Shown here piece after piece: positions 9,998 through 21,300 of a stretch of DNA of 64,000 nt (position 1 is the stretch's first letter; each line of letters begins with the position of its first letter). Origin of the DNA: Inonotus obliquus (lineage: Eukaryota; Basidiomycota; Agaricomycetes; Hymenochaetales; Hymenochaetaceae); the NCBI GenBank assembly GCA_032164295.1, contig JAJHTX010000003.1, forward strand, positions 2,852,001-2,916,000. The letters run 5' to 3'. The notes under the pieces were generated by a model that saw nothing but the letters and a program-made list of their open reading frames with translations, searched no databases and was not told the origin of the DNA. The position numbers and the translations under genes were made by a program.

Positions 9998-11368
9998 ATG
10001 AGGTTATCAACTCTTGCAACTCTTTCCACTACTTTTGCATTTGTGGGCTCGGCTTTCGCAGCTCCTTTACCAACTGAGGAGATTCCTTCAGCTACTCCGA
10101 CTCTGGTTGCCGGTGAGAGTACCGCGGCTAATACAGCCGATCCAGCCACCATCAGTGATGATGCCAACAACAGCAGCACAACCAATGGATCAATTGGTGA
10201 TCTGCTTGGTGGACTTGGTATGGTTTTGCGGATTTTTGTGATATCGCGATGTACTCACGATGGCGATGTCCAGGACTAGATTCGTCCTCGTTGCCTGACC
10301 TCCTTAGCAATCTTCAAGGACTTTTGTCCGGCGGAGCTGGTTCCAATACGATCGGCAACTTACTCGGAGGTCTTGGTTGGTCATAGCCATTCTTTTTTTG
10401 GCGTTGTTGGACTTATGATTTCATCACTAGATTTGACCGACGGATCTTCTGTTACAGACGTCGTAGGAAGCGTTCAAGGTCTTTTATCCGATGCCAACGG
10501 ATTGACTGGAACATTTGGTGACATACTGGGCTCAGTTGGTAAGTTACTCTATTGAAAGTGAAGAATAATGATACCAGGAGGACTGATGGAAATATAAGGA
10601 CTAAGTGACAGTTCCACCTTGACCGATGCTTTAGGTAGCATTAAGAGTCTTATCTCTGGCGACACCTCTGCATTAACTGATCAGCTGAGTTCTCTCGGTA
10701 AGTCTTGTATTCTACGGTAAACGCCACAATTGAAGCATAATAAGAAATACTAGGTCTTGACCCTTCTGCTTCGTCAGACGTCCTTGGTGGTCTTCAAGGA
10801 CTCCTGTCAGGTTCCAATACGATTGGAGACCTCTTGAGCTCCCTCGGTAGGTCTTATACTCCCGTCGACCTCGACATTCATTGATCATCTACAGGATTGA
10901 GCGACGGATCGTCCATCACGGATATCATCAGCAGTCTTTCGGGTCTTCTATCCGGTGTTACTGGATGGACCGGTTCAGTCGGTGATTTTCTGAGCCAGCT
11001 CGGTGAGTTCTTTTGCTAGCTCTTATGCAGTCCGCAAGGTGATATCGACGCAACTTTCTCTTATTCAGGCCTAAGTGACGGAACCACCCTCAATGACGCT
11101 CTTGGTAGCGTTCAGGGACTTCTCTCTGGTGCTTCGGGTTCGATCGGTGACTTACTTGGCTCCCTTGGTAAATCCTTAACTGTATCCATCGAACTTCTTA
11201 CCAAGACCTGACCGATATTCCGAAGGCCTGGGACAAGACTTCTCTATTACTGATCTCCTCGGAAGTCTTCAGGGACTTATATCAAGTGGTTCGGGTCTCG
11301 ACTCAATCCTTGGTGGTTCTGGTGGCCTGAGTGGGTTGCTTGGGAAACGCCTGTCTTTCGCGCAGTAA
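9998..11368 (+). CDS. Secreted protein built from seven tandem symmetric exons
   Basis: Eight exons: 9998-10217, 10274-10375, 10431-10538, 10599-10697, 10754-10846, 10895-11002, 11069-11167 and 11226-11368. All internal introns are phase 1, so the frame is preserved throughout and codes 323 residues ending at TAA 11366-11368. Exon 1 has a signal peptide (core LATLSTTFAFVGSAFAAP) and an Asn/Thr/Ser-rich stretch. Each later exon encodes one copy of a module of about 31-36 residues: GL-S-D-G-[ST]-[ST]-[LIV]-TD-[VIA]-[LIV]-G-S-[LV]-Q-GLLSG followed by GDLLGSL. The last copy ends in a basic tail, GKRLSFAQ. The second intron begins GTTGGT, which is weak. All other donors and acceptors are ordinary. 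The modules look amphipathic and have no domain I know. Exon number can change freely without breaking the frame. Confidence 0.78.
10274..11368 (+). repeat. Tandem array of seven exon-intron units (about 150 bp each)
   Basis: Seven consecutive units, each an exon of 93-143 bp followed by an intron of about 48-66 bp, have grown by tandem duplication. Coding parts remain clearly alike (QGLLSG, GDLLGSLG) while introns have mostly diverged. A dead array of the last units is found again at about 15826-16190. Confidence 0.75.
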
Positions 11369-12624
11369 ACAGCTCACCGCGCGATACGCGGATCAAAGCC
11401 CCGATGTCCGATTTTCGTGTCTTGCCAGCACCCATAACTTATTAGTTGATTCGTCTTTTCACACAGCAGTCCCGAATGCTCAATTTTTTCCCTGAAAGCT
11501 CCTTTGTTAGTAGGCAACAGCGACTTCTTGAGTTTCGTTTAAGCGTTTCTTTTCAATTTCACCAAGATCTTGCAGAGAGAGGTGCCTCGCATCAAACTAC
11601 CCCTCCTCGTTCTGGACGCAACTTTTGACCTACAAAGCGATAGGGAAAGGAGCCTACCAATAAGCTAGCGTCTCACCAGTATCCGTAAGCAACACCATAA
11701 TTTCTTAAAAAAGTGACCGCAACGCGTAGTCCTCAGATTATTTCTCATCTGCTCAAGGCATCGATCAAGCTTCTATGATGGTGATGTGATGATGGTGATG
11801 TCTCAATCCCTCCGGCGTCCAAGTGATCGCACCGTGGTCGACAACGTTATGGATGGTAGTATGCCTAGTTGAGAAGCTTCCTGCCACCGTAGTGAATATG
11901 GTGGGTAGAAAGGATGAGAATTTGGTGTGATCCGTTGCAGAGATTACAATCGTGCCAATTTCATTTTCGAACCAGACCTCGTTGTACTCGACAATAACAC
12001 AGCACTCCCGTATCTCTGATTTGATTTGAATGATGAGCAACATGATGAAGGATATTTCCATCTCGAGCTGAGAACCTATTTCAAGCTTGTTGTTATATCA
12101 TGATGATTGCACGAGACAAGGACCAAGAGAGCCTGTTCCGAGACCTAATACCGATCGGGTTACTGCAAGCGTATCGATGGCTATACCATATACGCTCATA
12201 TTCGGTGAGGACTTTATCATAGAACACAGAGTCTATCAGGGTAACTTTGCACAAATTTGCTGGTCACTGAGCCCTGATACGGATGGGGATAAGCCAAAAA
12301 TAGGAACAGGAGCCTGATTCTCGTCCTAATTAGGCGAGCTCGTCGGTGGCATCTCCGGCGCGGTAACTAGCGAACCACCAGAACTCTTCCACCAACCTCG
12401 GCCATTTCGACATTATCGCGCCGAATTGCTGTTATGATACGGCTCGATGATAGCTACAAGAAGCTGGAATCCATCAAATTCAGCGTCTATGGTTGAGATG
12501 GCTTCCTGGAGACTCGAGAAATCGATAATTTTATCTCCTAACAATGTGTGAAGACGTGTCCCGAATCGCACTGTGCCTCGACCACTGCGCTGGGTGATAA
12601 CGAATATCAGGACTTGTGGATTCC
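11369..12624. other. Intergenic; the part from about 11440 is repeated at 30245
   Basis: No supported gene. The sequence from about 11440 onward recurs, diverged, from about 30245, and parts of it near 38760-39200. This shows that the whole upstream region of the 12.8 kb gene was duplicated with it. Contains a short ATGGTGATG-type repeat near 11775. Confidence 0.45.
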
Positions 12625-12630
12625 TATAAA
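12625..12630 (+). promoter_or_regulatory. TATA box of the 12.8 kb gene
   Basis: TATAAA in TTCCTATAAAACGAGCAG lies 191 bp before the ATG. The duplicated locus at about 31360 keeps the equivalent TTTCTATAAAATGAGCAG. Confidence 0.5.
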
Positions 12631-12815
12631 ACGAGCAGAATGACCCCTCCTCGTATTTCCAGAACATCCTCCTACTCTACTCTACATTTTTCGGCAATCG
12701 ATTCTATTAGCCGCTGCGCGGTCTCATTCCAACCCTTCCTCTACACCCTCTTTGATCTGGTCCAATCCTTACACTGTCAACACCGCTTCTTCTTGCAATC
12801 TACTTGGGCGCCAAT

Positions 12816-13800
12816 ATGCGTACTGTCTTCCTTTTCCAACTGGTCATTGCAACCTCAGCTCTCGCCGCACCACTACCTAGTGGTAACACCCTCGAGGTTC
12901 GAGCATTCTCTTCATTCCAAACCGCGGATTCCATAACATTATCCTAATCATTATATACAGGCCCGACAGGATAATAGCAACAATGTGAACAGAACTCTGG
13001 ATAGTTCCTATAGTACGCTCAGCAATGGCTTGACCATAACCTCGAACGAAACCGTTGGTGATTTATTGATCTCGCTGGGTATGTTCAATTATTGCGGCGG
13101 TGCAACACTAAATTCTCATCCACTGATTGCCAGGTGTTGCTCTTACTTCTCCCGCAACGGACCTGATCTCCGCCCTCGGATCTAATTTTACCATCAATGA
13201 AGTCGCAAGTAGTGGCCAATCCGCGAACGCCGGTGCCAACAACGTACCGAGTTCAGTTACTATTGGACTCAACGTTGATGGAGGCGATATCGCTAATGTA
13301 GGCACGAGAAATGGCGATCGGGTAAATGACGGTGTCGCTCAAGGGAACCAAAGGACTGTCGGAAATCTCATTCAAGGCAGTAAAATAGATAACTCAACTA
13401 TTACAGGCGACCACGGGTGAGTTTCTGCTTTCCTTGGAGCTTGGATGCATATCGGCAGTTTCTCACCTTTTTCGCGCGATGACCTTGACATGGTCTGAAT
13501 TTGCTCAGTTCCAGTCCAGGTGTAAACGGAGGCAATGGAGGCACTGTAATAGGCGAAGGGAATTCTAATGGGGGCGACGTCACAGTCACAGCCGTCGGTG
13601 GAAGTGTTAAGACTGAAAACAATACGGGTGGAACTACCATTGGAAATCAAATTTCTGGTGGATCCTTTGATGGGTCGACTATCAAGGCAACTAACGATAT
13701 TAAGACTGAAGATACCACAGGTGGAACTACCATTGGAAATGATATATCTGGTGGTTCGTTTAACGGGTCGACTATCAATGCGTCTAACCGTGTACGGTGA
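12816..13800 (+). CDS. Small secreted protein, Asn/Gly/Thr-rich with two C-terminal repeats
   Basis: Four exons (12816-12896, 12961-13078, 13134-13416, 13509-13800) in consistent phase (0, 1, 2) code 257 residues. Residues 1-18 form a signal peptide (MRTVFLFQLVIATSALAAP). Exon 2 starts ARQDNSNNVNRT and ends NETVGDLLISLG, the module end seen in the neighbouring genes. Exons 3 and 4 are rich in Asn, Gly, Ser and Thr, with many potential N-glycosylation sites. Exon 4 has two near-identical units of about 30 residues (GGTTIGNQISGGSFDGSTI and GGTTIGNDISGGSFNGSTI), suggestive of a beta-solenoid, though that is inference. Two dead copies lie at 31527-32048 and 39352-40291. The function is unknown. 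Confidence 0.72.
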
Positions 13801-14343
13801 GTGATGAGTATTCGTCATTGATAGCCTTGTGGTTACTCATCTCCCTTACTCCGAAGATGAAGGTCGCCAAGCGCTAGCTCGTTGCGCAGCAGGCAATATT
13901 AATGGCTTCCGAGATCTGGGGTAGATGGAAGCACTTGCAAACCTTTTTTTTCTTTCTGTGTTCACTGTTGCCCCGGCTACCTGCTTGAGCTCACTTCCGG
14001 CTCGTGATGCAGTCCTCTTTTTTTGTTTTCCCTATTATTTTTTGAAGGGGGGGTGGGGAGTGGGATATCACCTTCTTATGAATATTACATGGTACAAGAA
14101 GTGTCACTTTTTTTTACCGTTGAAATCTTCTTCTTCCGGGCGGCTTCAGTACAGTATTTGCGACTCAAAGTTCGTACTCATCCGCGTTCAGGAAGAGCGT
14201 CGCAAAGCACTCTCAGGCTCAGTGGTGAAGCTAGACTCCCTGCTCTGATAGTCATACGGAATACACGGACGTTTCTAAAATAACTAGAACCGTTTGCATT
14301 CACTTTATAACACACAATATACATTGTCACTTTCAAAGTTCGT
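13801..14343. other. Intergenic between convergent genes
   Basis: No supported gene. Contains T-rich tracts and a G8 run near 14047. Holds the 3' ends of the secreted-protein gene and of the minus-strand hydrolase. Confidence 0.35.
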
Positions 14344-15447
14344 TCACAGATACTTGTTGAACCACTGGACGGAATTTACGAAGGATTGTTCCTTCCCGAA
14401 TTTCACCTCAGGTTTGCTGAGATCACCACGAACAGCAAAGCCGTGTACACAGCCCGGGAAGTAGGCGCGCTTGTACTTCTCGGCTTCCGCGTTCCCGCCT
14501 CCAAGGATGCCATCGCCGATCTTTTGACTCTCCGGTGGGTACACTTGGTCGACCTGTGGAGGGGAACCTCAATTTAATGCGTTCGTTCCTTGCGAGTCGG
14601 AACAAGACTCACTTCGCATGAATTGATAAGCAAGGGTACGCCTGTCTTCTTGAACTTCTCAAGGTCCTCTGGAACTTGCAGGAGCGACGGATGGGAGACG
14701 ACGGCAGCCTTGATGACACCATCGAAAGCAATGTCAAAGACGTATCGAGCACCGAAACAGTAACCCGTGGCCGCGAATTCAGTAATACCACGCTCCCTCA
14801 AGGCGACGATGACTTTGTCAAGCGATGGTCTGGTCTGCTTCCGACCGTGATTTGGTAACCAGGACGCAAAATCCATCTAGAAAGCAGGAAACCGGGCTCA
14901 GAAACTCAAAGAGTTCCCTCACCAACGAGACTCACCGTGCCGTTTAGTTCTTTGACGGGGTCTCCGTTTAGATAGTCAGGGGCAAATGTCTTACGCAGAA
15001 ACATCAATAGGACTTCATCGAAATAGTGAACATGCTACTCACCTGGAAGCCATTCTTTGCGAAGTCATCCGCCTAGATCACATACAGTATGTTCAAGAGC
15101 TCGTATTGATAGTCACCGGGCAACTTACGAGCAGTCTATTGTTAACGAGCTCAATACCAAAGGCGTCCGCCAGGAAAAGGACAGCCTTTCTCGTGTCGAA
15201 TTGCGTTCTGTACAGGCAAAGAAGCATCAGATTATGCACACCAGGGGTTAGATTTCACTAACCCTTCCGGGGGAAGTGCGATGTAGGTATGCACGCCGTT
15301 AATTTCCTCAATCTTGCCTAGTCATTTCATGAGCTCCATCGTCAAGCATGCCGTCGTATAAAGCTCACCCGTGGGCTCGCCCTCATGAGTAACACCTAAC
15401 AGCATGGTGATACAACAGTCAGCGACAAAGCGACTCGAGCCTTTCAT
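14344..15447 (-). CDS. Dienelactone hydrolase family protein
   Basis: Seven exons on the minus strand: 15369-15447, 15263-15317, 15129-15207, 15043-15072, 14936-14989, 14613-14876 and 14344-14553. All introns are GT-AG and phases agree, giving 256 residues, the usual family length. The N-terminus has DCCITMLLGVTHEGEPTG, then INGVHTYIALPPEG, then KAVLFLADAFGIEL. It continues with RLLADDFAKNGFQ and APDYLNGDPV, the normal alpha/beta-hydrolase order. The nucleophile motif is GYCFGARY with Cys as nucleophile, as in this family. The catalytic Asp lies in NSCEVDQVYP across the last intron, and the catalytic His is in PGCVHGFAVRGD. All three are intact. Such enzymes hydrolyse lactones or esters in aromatic catabolism, but most fungal members have unknown substrates. 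The exon set was deduced by restoring family sequence across splice sites. Confidence 0.9.
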
Positions 15448-15825
15448 CTGTTCTACAAGCATACCAGACACGCAATCTTTGCACAACGGCATTCTTTTGA
15501 TTTCTCTTAAGGTAGGGTATCGCGGAGTGCCAAGGGAGCGAGCAGAAGATCAGGTGCCATGTGGATGTATGCATATGGATCATGTAATATTTGTGCTTAC
15601 GAACACCTCCACCTGGCCTGGTAAGTCACCTTTCACCTACGTTAATCCAAGCATCTGTACTGTACTTCATATCAATGGTCATTCTCAGTGTATCCTTGAA
15701 CACTTGGCCTCACCGCATAACTATCCAAGTAATTGTTGATGGAAAACCGGTAAAAGAAGAACTTGTAAGTTTCTGTCAGTACTACTCTATTCACACAGTA
15801 CTTACCCAAATGCTGTCCAATTATT
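15448..15825. other. Upstream region of the hydrolase
   Basis: No supported gene. Its left part should carry the minus-strand hydrolase promoter. Toward 15826 it runs into a relic of the tandem-exon gene. Confidence 0.3.
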
Positions 15826-16190
15826 TGGTGCTTCGGGTTCGAGTGATGGTTTGCTTGGCTCCCTCGGTAAGTTATTTCATCTCATCACTTAGCGATTGGG
15901 AATATACTAGGGATCAACAACGGCACGTCTTTGACGGACGCTATTGGCAGCTTTTAGGGACTCCTCTCTGGGTTCGACTGGTGACATACTTGGCTCCTTT
16001 GGTAAATTCTTAATTACTGCATATCCGTCGAGCTACCGACCTGACCGATATTCTGCGACAAGAATTATTGATTTCCTCGAAAGACATCAAGGACTTACAG
16101 CAGGTGGCTTCGGACTCAGGTCAATTTTTGGTGGTTCGGGTGGCCAGAGTGGAATGCTTAGGGAACGCCTAGCTCGTGAGCAGCAGGCGC
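15826..16190 (+). pseudogene. Relic of the last three exons of the tandem-exon secreted protein gene
   Basis: Three exon-intron units in the same order as 11100-11368 are recognisable. A partial unit reads GASGSSDGLLGSL up to a GTAAGT donor. A second has INNGTSLTDAIGS and then SGSTGDILGSFG, with the intervening AGGGACTCCTCTCTGGG shifted in frame. The last has QGLTAGGFGLRSIFGGSGGQ and ERLAREQQ. The 3' flank (GATTCTCGTGTCGCCAGCA) also matches that of the live gene near 11410. Frame breaks and the missing 5' end make it dead. The hAT MITE follows at 16300. Confidence 0.65.
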
Positions 16191-16299
16191 AACACTTGGT
16201 TCAAATCTTCCGATATCCGATTCTCGTGTCGCCAGCACCCATAGCTTAGTAGTCGAGGAGCTGCATTCAATTGTGTTCAGCATCTCCCAGAGTCCATGC

Positions 16300-16957
16300 T
16301 AGGGCTCCGCAGCGTATCTTATCCGATACGCGCGGATATTTTCCGTCGTATCCGCATCCGGGCGGATATATCCGCCCGGATATCTCATGGCTGCTATCAG
16401 ATCCGCTTCCGCGCGTATCTTATAAGGCGTATCCGGCATATCCGCGACCAAGGTTGATAGTATACTTACAGAGCAAAACAATGTCCCAGGACCTTCCAAC
16501 GTGCATATAACGAAGTGCCATCGGTGCTTTTGGGACAACACAACGTCAACGAATGGTCAACATGGTGATTGGTGAAGGTCAAAATGTGTAATCCCGCCGT
16601 CACCCAACCTGATTCTTGGCAATAGCATCTGACTAATCATTTTCTAGGGTTCAATTACTTGGTATGGTACGGAAACCTAGTGAAAGGAACGCAAACCCTG
16701 GCTTACGAAAGGTTTTGGCTCTTTGGAGGGTCATTCGACTGATCAAATTCCATGTATTTCATCATTAATTCGTCATCCTTGAGCCCCCCCAGGGTAGATG
16801 TCGTATAAGCGCGGATACGGCGGATTTCCAATGTCATATCCGGTTCCGCGCGTATATATCCGCCCGGATATTTGCTCTTCAAGATCCTATCCGCGTCCGG
16901 GCGGATAGCGGATCCGGCGTATCGGATCCGGGATATCCGATGCGCTGCGGAGCCCTA
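16300..16957. mobile_element. Non-autonomous hAT-type element (MITE)
   Basis: A 658-bp element with terminal inverted repeats TAGGGCTCCGCAGCG at the left and CGCTGCGGAGCCCTA at the right. It is flanked by the perfect 8-bp duplication GTCCATGC (16292-16299 and 16958-16965). An 8-bp duplication and TAGGG-type ends are typical of the hAT superfamily. It has no transposase. Inside the termini are many GC-rich ATCCGC/GCGGAT words in both orientations, so each half can fold back. Confidence 0.8.
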
Positions 16958-17544
16958 GTCCATGCACGTCACGGCGCCCTATCTGGAATACCAGTCATCC
17001 CGACTGAGTGTGCAAGGTCAACCAAGGATTCTAGTTAATTTGTCAGTATGTACTAGCAGTACTAATCTGGTCTGACGTGTACGAACTCATACACCTCCTT
17101 AGAAAGCGACTCTTTACATAATCGATGGTGGGAAACCATATAGTTCGATCTTCTGCTGCTTGAAGTTCTGCACTACAATAGATATTGAAACTAGAAATGA
17201 CTCATGCTATTATTGTGGAAGCATATGCGCCGGTGATAATCCTCGACTGAATATTCTTGTTTGTATGTGTAGTAGTGACTCTGTAGATGTAAATACACTA
17301 TGTATCTTCATACAATTAGACCTCTGAGGTGATGCTAACAAAACATGTAGCACGAGAATCACCAACGAACTCCCTATGGCGACCTTAAAGGGGTGTCTCG
17401 GCCTCGGCAATGCTGACCCGGATTTTTCTTCTCCTTATTCGAGCAAAGTTCCTCGCGAAATAATGTAAAAGGGTACTATATGTGAGATATACCAGATCGT
17501 ACATGAGGTCTAGGCTAATCCCTGAATATTCTCAATTCCCAGCA
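16958..17544. other. Intergenic with duplicated flank
   Basis: No supported gene. The sequence flanking the MITE (GAGGAGCTGCATTC...CCCAGAGTCCAT before it and CGCCCTAT... after it) recurs without the insertion at about 18556-18665, so that is a diverged empty site. Confidence 0.4.
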
Positions 17545-18021
17545 CTATTTCCCCGGTCGGCTCGCCGCCTCGCTTGGATCTTCCTCGGGCCAGCGGACTC
17601 GTTTTCGACTCTTGCTAGTGTGCGTTGTACCCGATTTGACCTCGATAGTCAGGGCCGACTCGGACTCGGATTCTTTGGCGAGGTTTTTCATCATTTCAGG
17701 ATCAATCATTTCTTGTGTCCAAATGGCTTCCAGACTTTCTAGATGACTGGCAATGCCGTTTTCAAGTACGTATGTGGTGTGGCGTAGTATTTCTTTGAAG
17801 CCTTTGGTTACCTTGATTAGAGCTTCGATTTGGCGCTTATTTTTCTCATCATCCGTGATAGTCTTATCAAGGGTTTCCGGTCCAGACTCCAGTATACGTA
17901 CATTCTCCTTATAGAGGACGTCATTGTGATTCTTATGAGATATAAGACTATCTATGACGATTTGCTGATAGAATGTCCTAAGTGATTTTTTACGAGTTTC
18001 GATCGGAATGACACTTGCCAT
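17545..18021 (-). CDS. Hypothetical 158-residue protein
   Basis: A single open frame from ATG 18021 to 17545. The predicted protein is charged and helical (KKSLRTFYQQIVIDSLISHK, then ALIKVTKGFKEILRHTTYVL), with a Ser/Glu-rich segment (AKESESESAL) and a basic patch (KSRKRVRWPEEDPSE). There is no signal peptide or known domain. Sequence just outside both ends resembles that around 29487-30181, where a related locus seems to lie: TAATCCCTGAATATTCTCAAT downstream and CTCGCAACGAC upstream. The ILRHTTYVLENG segment resembles ILKWTKWILEDG there. I do not recognise the family. Coding status rests on length and on the apparent paralogue. Confidence 0.4.
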   Translation of the reverse strand: MASVIPIETRKKSLRTFYQQIVIDSLISHKNHNDVLYKENVRILESGPETLDKTITDDEKNKRQIEALIKVTKGFKEILRHTTYVLENGIASHLESLEAIWTQEMIDPEMMKNLAKESESESALTIEVKSGTTHTSKSRKRVRWPEEDPSEAASRPGK

Positions 18022-19169
18022 TCCTTAGATATTGCTAGCGAAGTTCTCGCAACGACGATGTGGATGTGGAGGGACGGATGTCCTTCTCTTCTTTGTCCTC
18101 CTTGCAGTCGAAAGCTGTCGGGTTTAATAGAAAACTGGTATCGGCAAAGGAGGACTTTGCTCAGGTGGCAAGCGAAGACATTGCCAGTGCAGCATTTCCT
18201 TTCAGAGAGAGATAAGAAAAAGTGCAAAGTAATCATTCCAAGTATGGAGACAGAGCAAAGCATTCATCCCAAGTATGGGAACAGTGCAAAACATAGCAAT
18301 CAATCATCCAAGTATGGGAGGTGAGAGATACGAAAATGCATCATGAGTAGTCTTTGCAAAGTAAACAACAGAGAGGTTCAGTCAGGTCAGTCTTACCGAC
18401 TGACGATGTTCCCCGGGCCAGAGGCGACGACACCAGTGCCGGATAGAAAGACGCACAATATGAGAGAACACTTGGGTTGGCGAGGTCGCAAGTCCTTGCT
18501 GATCGTGCGGCGGAAATGTCGCGACCGCAAGACCGCCGGTTTAGTTGAGGTCCTTGAGGAGCTGCATTCGATGGTGTTCAGCAACTCCCAGAGTCCATAC
18601 ACACTGGCCCGAGCATGTACGCTACGACGCCCTATGTGGAACCCATGCCATTCCCGACGGCTCTAACTAAATTGTTGACGATATTGAAAATGTAGCAAGA
18701 GTGCCTTCAAGTTCGTACCGGTACGTGATCAATGGTGGGAAATTGATTCCTTTATAGTTGGAACGCGCTGCACTTCACCACTCACTGATGATTTTCCAAT
18801 AAGTCATCTCAACCATCGATGTGCACGAGCACGTTCCGCGCGTGATGCAATGATCAGATTCATGAGGCAGTTAAGGGGGTGCGACACCGCAGCAGTTCTT
18901 CGGCAAGATGAGGGTGGCGACGACATACCTCGGCTATCTGAGGAGGCTTACGGCCAAGGCACAGGCACTTGGATTAAGCAGACAGTGATCAAGACCGACA
19001 AATTCGGAAAAGAGACGGCTGGGCAGTAAACCAAGAGTAAGTCGGTCGACAGTGATTCTGGGAATACCACTAACATAACACGAACTACAGGATCACTTTG
19101 CACCATGCCGACGCTCTGCCTGTCATAACACTCAGAAACCAAGAGTAGTGTAACTTCGCTCCTGCTGAT
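18022..19169. other. Intergenic
   Basis: No gene supported. Near 18230-18325 the words CCAAGTATGG(G/A) recur three times as an imperfect tandem repeat. 18556-18665 repeats the flanks of the hAT MITE. The part after 18800 may contain unrecognised 5' exons of the Argonaute relic. Confidence 0.3.
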
Positions 19170-19756
19170 ATGTGTAAACTTGCACCCGGTGCCCTTTTCA
19201 TACGCCTCCTGGATCGCGGAAAGAGTGTTGCACTGAGCTCAGCCAATAACAACTCACCAACTGCTCAGGACCAGATTATCACCATCAGAGGGCTTCGTCT
19301 TATGGGTCCCGAAGGCGAAGGCAGTGAGTCGCCTCTCGGTGGATATATATATATAGATCTCGTTGAACATAGTGCTTATCAGCGCTGGTCGTCCACCAGT
19401 TGTGAATGCGGTTCGCGCAGCCAGCTCAGCCGTCGCGTCTTGCCATCCTCGTCCTCGACGGCAATCTGTCCCAGTACGGCGGCAAGGAGGGCGCGGATCT
19501 GCCCGGCGCCGTGAATGTGCTGCGTTCCAAGCGCAATGCATATTGCATGGCGGTCGACCCGGTACGTCATGCACGTCATCAATCTTCCTCGTTGCAGCCG
19601 GACGACCCTTTCCGCGAGGAAACGCCTCTTGCCGTCACAAACACGGTCACGTCATTTCCAGATAGACCGCGCTTGGACCTCGCAGGCGTGTCTAATAGGG
19701 ACCTGCAAGTACATACCGGGTTGCGTCGCGTCTTTGATACTCGATTTGGTGTCCAC
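19170..19756 (+). pseudogene. Decayed Argonaute gene, 5' side of a retrotransposon insertion
   Basis: The last readable stretch, RRVFDTRFGVH, runs straight into SICVMIPSILEEDG on the far side of the chromovirus once one copy of the 5-bp target duplication is removed. This is the Mid/PIWI junction style of fungal Argonautes (RFGVHSICVM). Further upstream, CKLAPGALFIRLLDRG resembles the MYKPGPLI segment before PAZ, and IITIRGLR resembles the following strand. Those matches are weak. Frames shift repeatedly, so the gene is dead. The 5' end is not defined. Confidence 0.5.
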
Positions 19757-20314
19757 TGTAAGAACGCTTTTCCTTTTTCGTCTTTTCTTATTTTTCATAT
19801 TCCATTATATTACTAAGTTCCTTTCATTACTAATACCTTATGACTCCCTCCGTCCCATCCCGATATATTACTAATACTGCATTACTAATTCCGCCCCAAC
19901 CCGATGACGCTTACTCACCCTTACTCATTCTTGCTTACTCGTCGGGCCCCGTTATTTGTTTGTTTATATTGTTATGCTGCTGCGCAGCACCTTCTTAGAG
20001 TAATACCTTCCCACAATCCAGGTGTATATAAGTAGATAGATCTTGTCTCACCTTCCCCACTCGACTCTTCTACTTACCACCACGACGTCTTAGGTATTCC
20101 TCTCTTGTACTTACTTAGTTTATTCAATCTACTTACCACCACGACGTCTTAGACGTATACTGTTCCTAGACGCGTGCATTACTCAAGGTCATCCACCTTA
20201 GACGTACGTCGCCGACGACTGTGTACTTTCCCCAAGACGCAGTAGAGGTTGTCACTAGACAACCTTCGTGAGAACAGGCCTCGAACGTGCACTGCCACCT
20301 TGTCCGTCCTAACA
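19757..20314 (+). repeat. 5' LTR of the chromovirus
   Basis: Starts TGTAAGAACGC and ends CGTCCTAACA, 558 bp. GTATATAAGTAG near 20023 is a likely TATA box. Identical in length to the 3' LTR, with about ten mostly transition differences. Confidence 0.95.
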
Positions 20315-21300
20315 TAAGAGTCGAGTCTCCCCTCAGGACCGACGTCTGACTCATCATCAACGTCTCTCCTTTGCGAGCGTCCCCTAGTAGGTCGATATCG
20401 CATCAACCCGGGTTTACCCGAGCACGACAGAAACCCTCAACCCTGCCCGGCGACGTTAATCAACGTTGTCGTGTATTGGATTCATAACAAGTAACCAACC
20501 CTCACTCGTCACCCTGGCTCCTAGTCGTCGTAACCGACAGTACCGAAAGCCCAAGTCCTACATCATCCCGTTTAACTCCTAGGAACAGACAGGAAAGGAC
20601 GTGCTCAGTACCTTAGGCTTACGTACCGCCCCCAGCGACCAGTAGTCGAAGTTAAGGAAGAAGAGGTAGAAGTGAAGATCGAGGAAGCCGACGTCAAGGT
20701 CGAAGAAGAAGACCCTTCAAGTTGGCAGAAGTCAATCGTACGTTGGTAAACACTGGCGTTAACGTTGACGTTGCATTTTAGAGGCAACCGTATCTGGACG
20801 AAGCGGACAGACGAAGTATACTGCAGTCAGCGTATCTCTTTCGTCATCCCCCTCTGGATTTTTAAAGTCACCATCTCCTTCGACGACACAATCCCTGCTC
20901 GTCAACAACAACAACAAGCTCATCCTCTCCCCGTCAGACCGCCACAATAGATACCGTATCGGAACGTGCGCGTCAGCGTCTCAGCCAGGTCAGACAAGGG
21001 AGGTACAGTGCGAGTCGTCAAGGTTTCTACTATACGACATCCACTGGAACCGACCAGCGTATAGTTTGGGACCAAGCCAAGGACAACTGGGTACACGCAC
21101 CGACAAGTGTTCCAGCTCCCATCTCATCCTTCGCCCCAACCTCGTCGACAGCTGCGAGATTCTCAGCCCGCGAAGAACCTGAGGAACCAACTGTAGGAGC
21201 ATTTGATCCTCCTCAAAGTATCATATCTAGACCACCGTCGACACACGAACCTGCTCTACCCCCTGAGGATCCTATTGACGTTGAACCTCCTGAAGACGAA

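Noticed and set aside
16300..16957. Possible CRISPR-like or regulatory array because of repeated ATCCGC words
   Set aside because: The words are irregular and inverted, with no spacers; TIRs and an 8-bp duplication explain the unit as a hAT MITE.
19254..19574. Minus-strand Arg/Pro/Cys-rich frames over the Argonaute relic
   Set aside because: GC-rich shadow frames of the relic with no motif.
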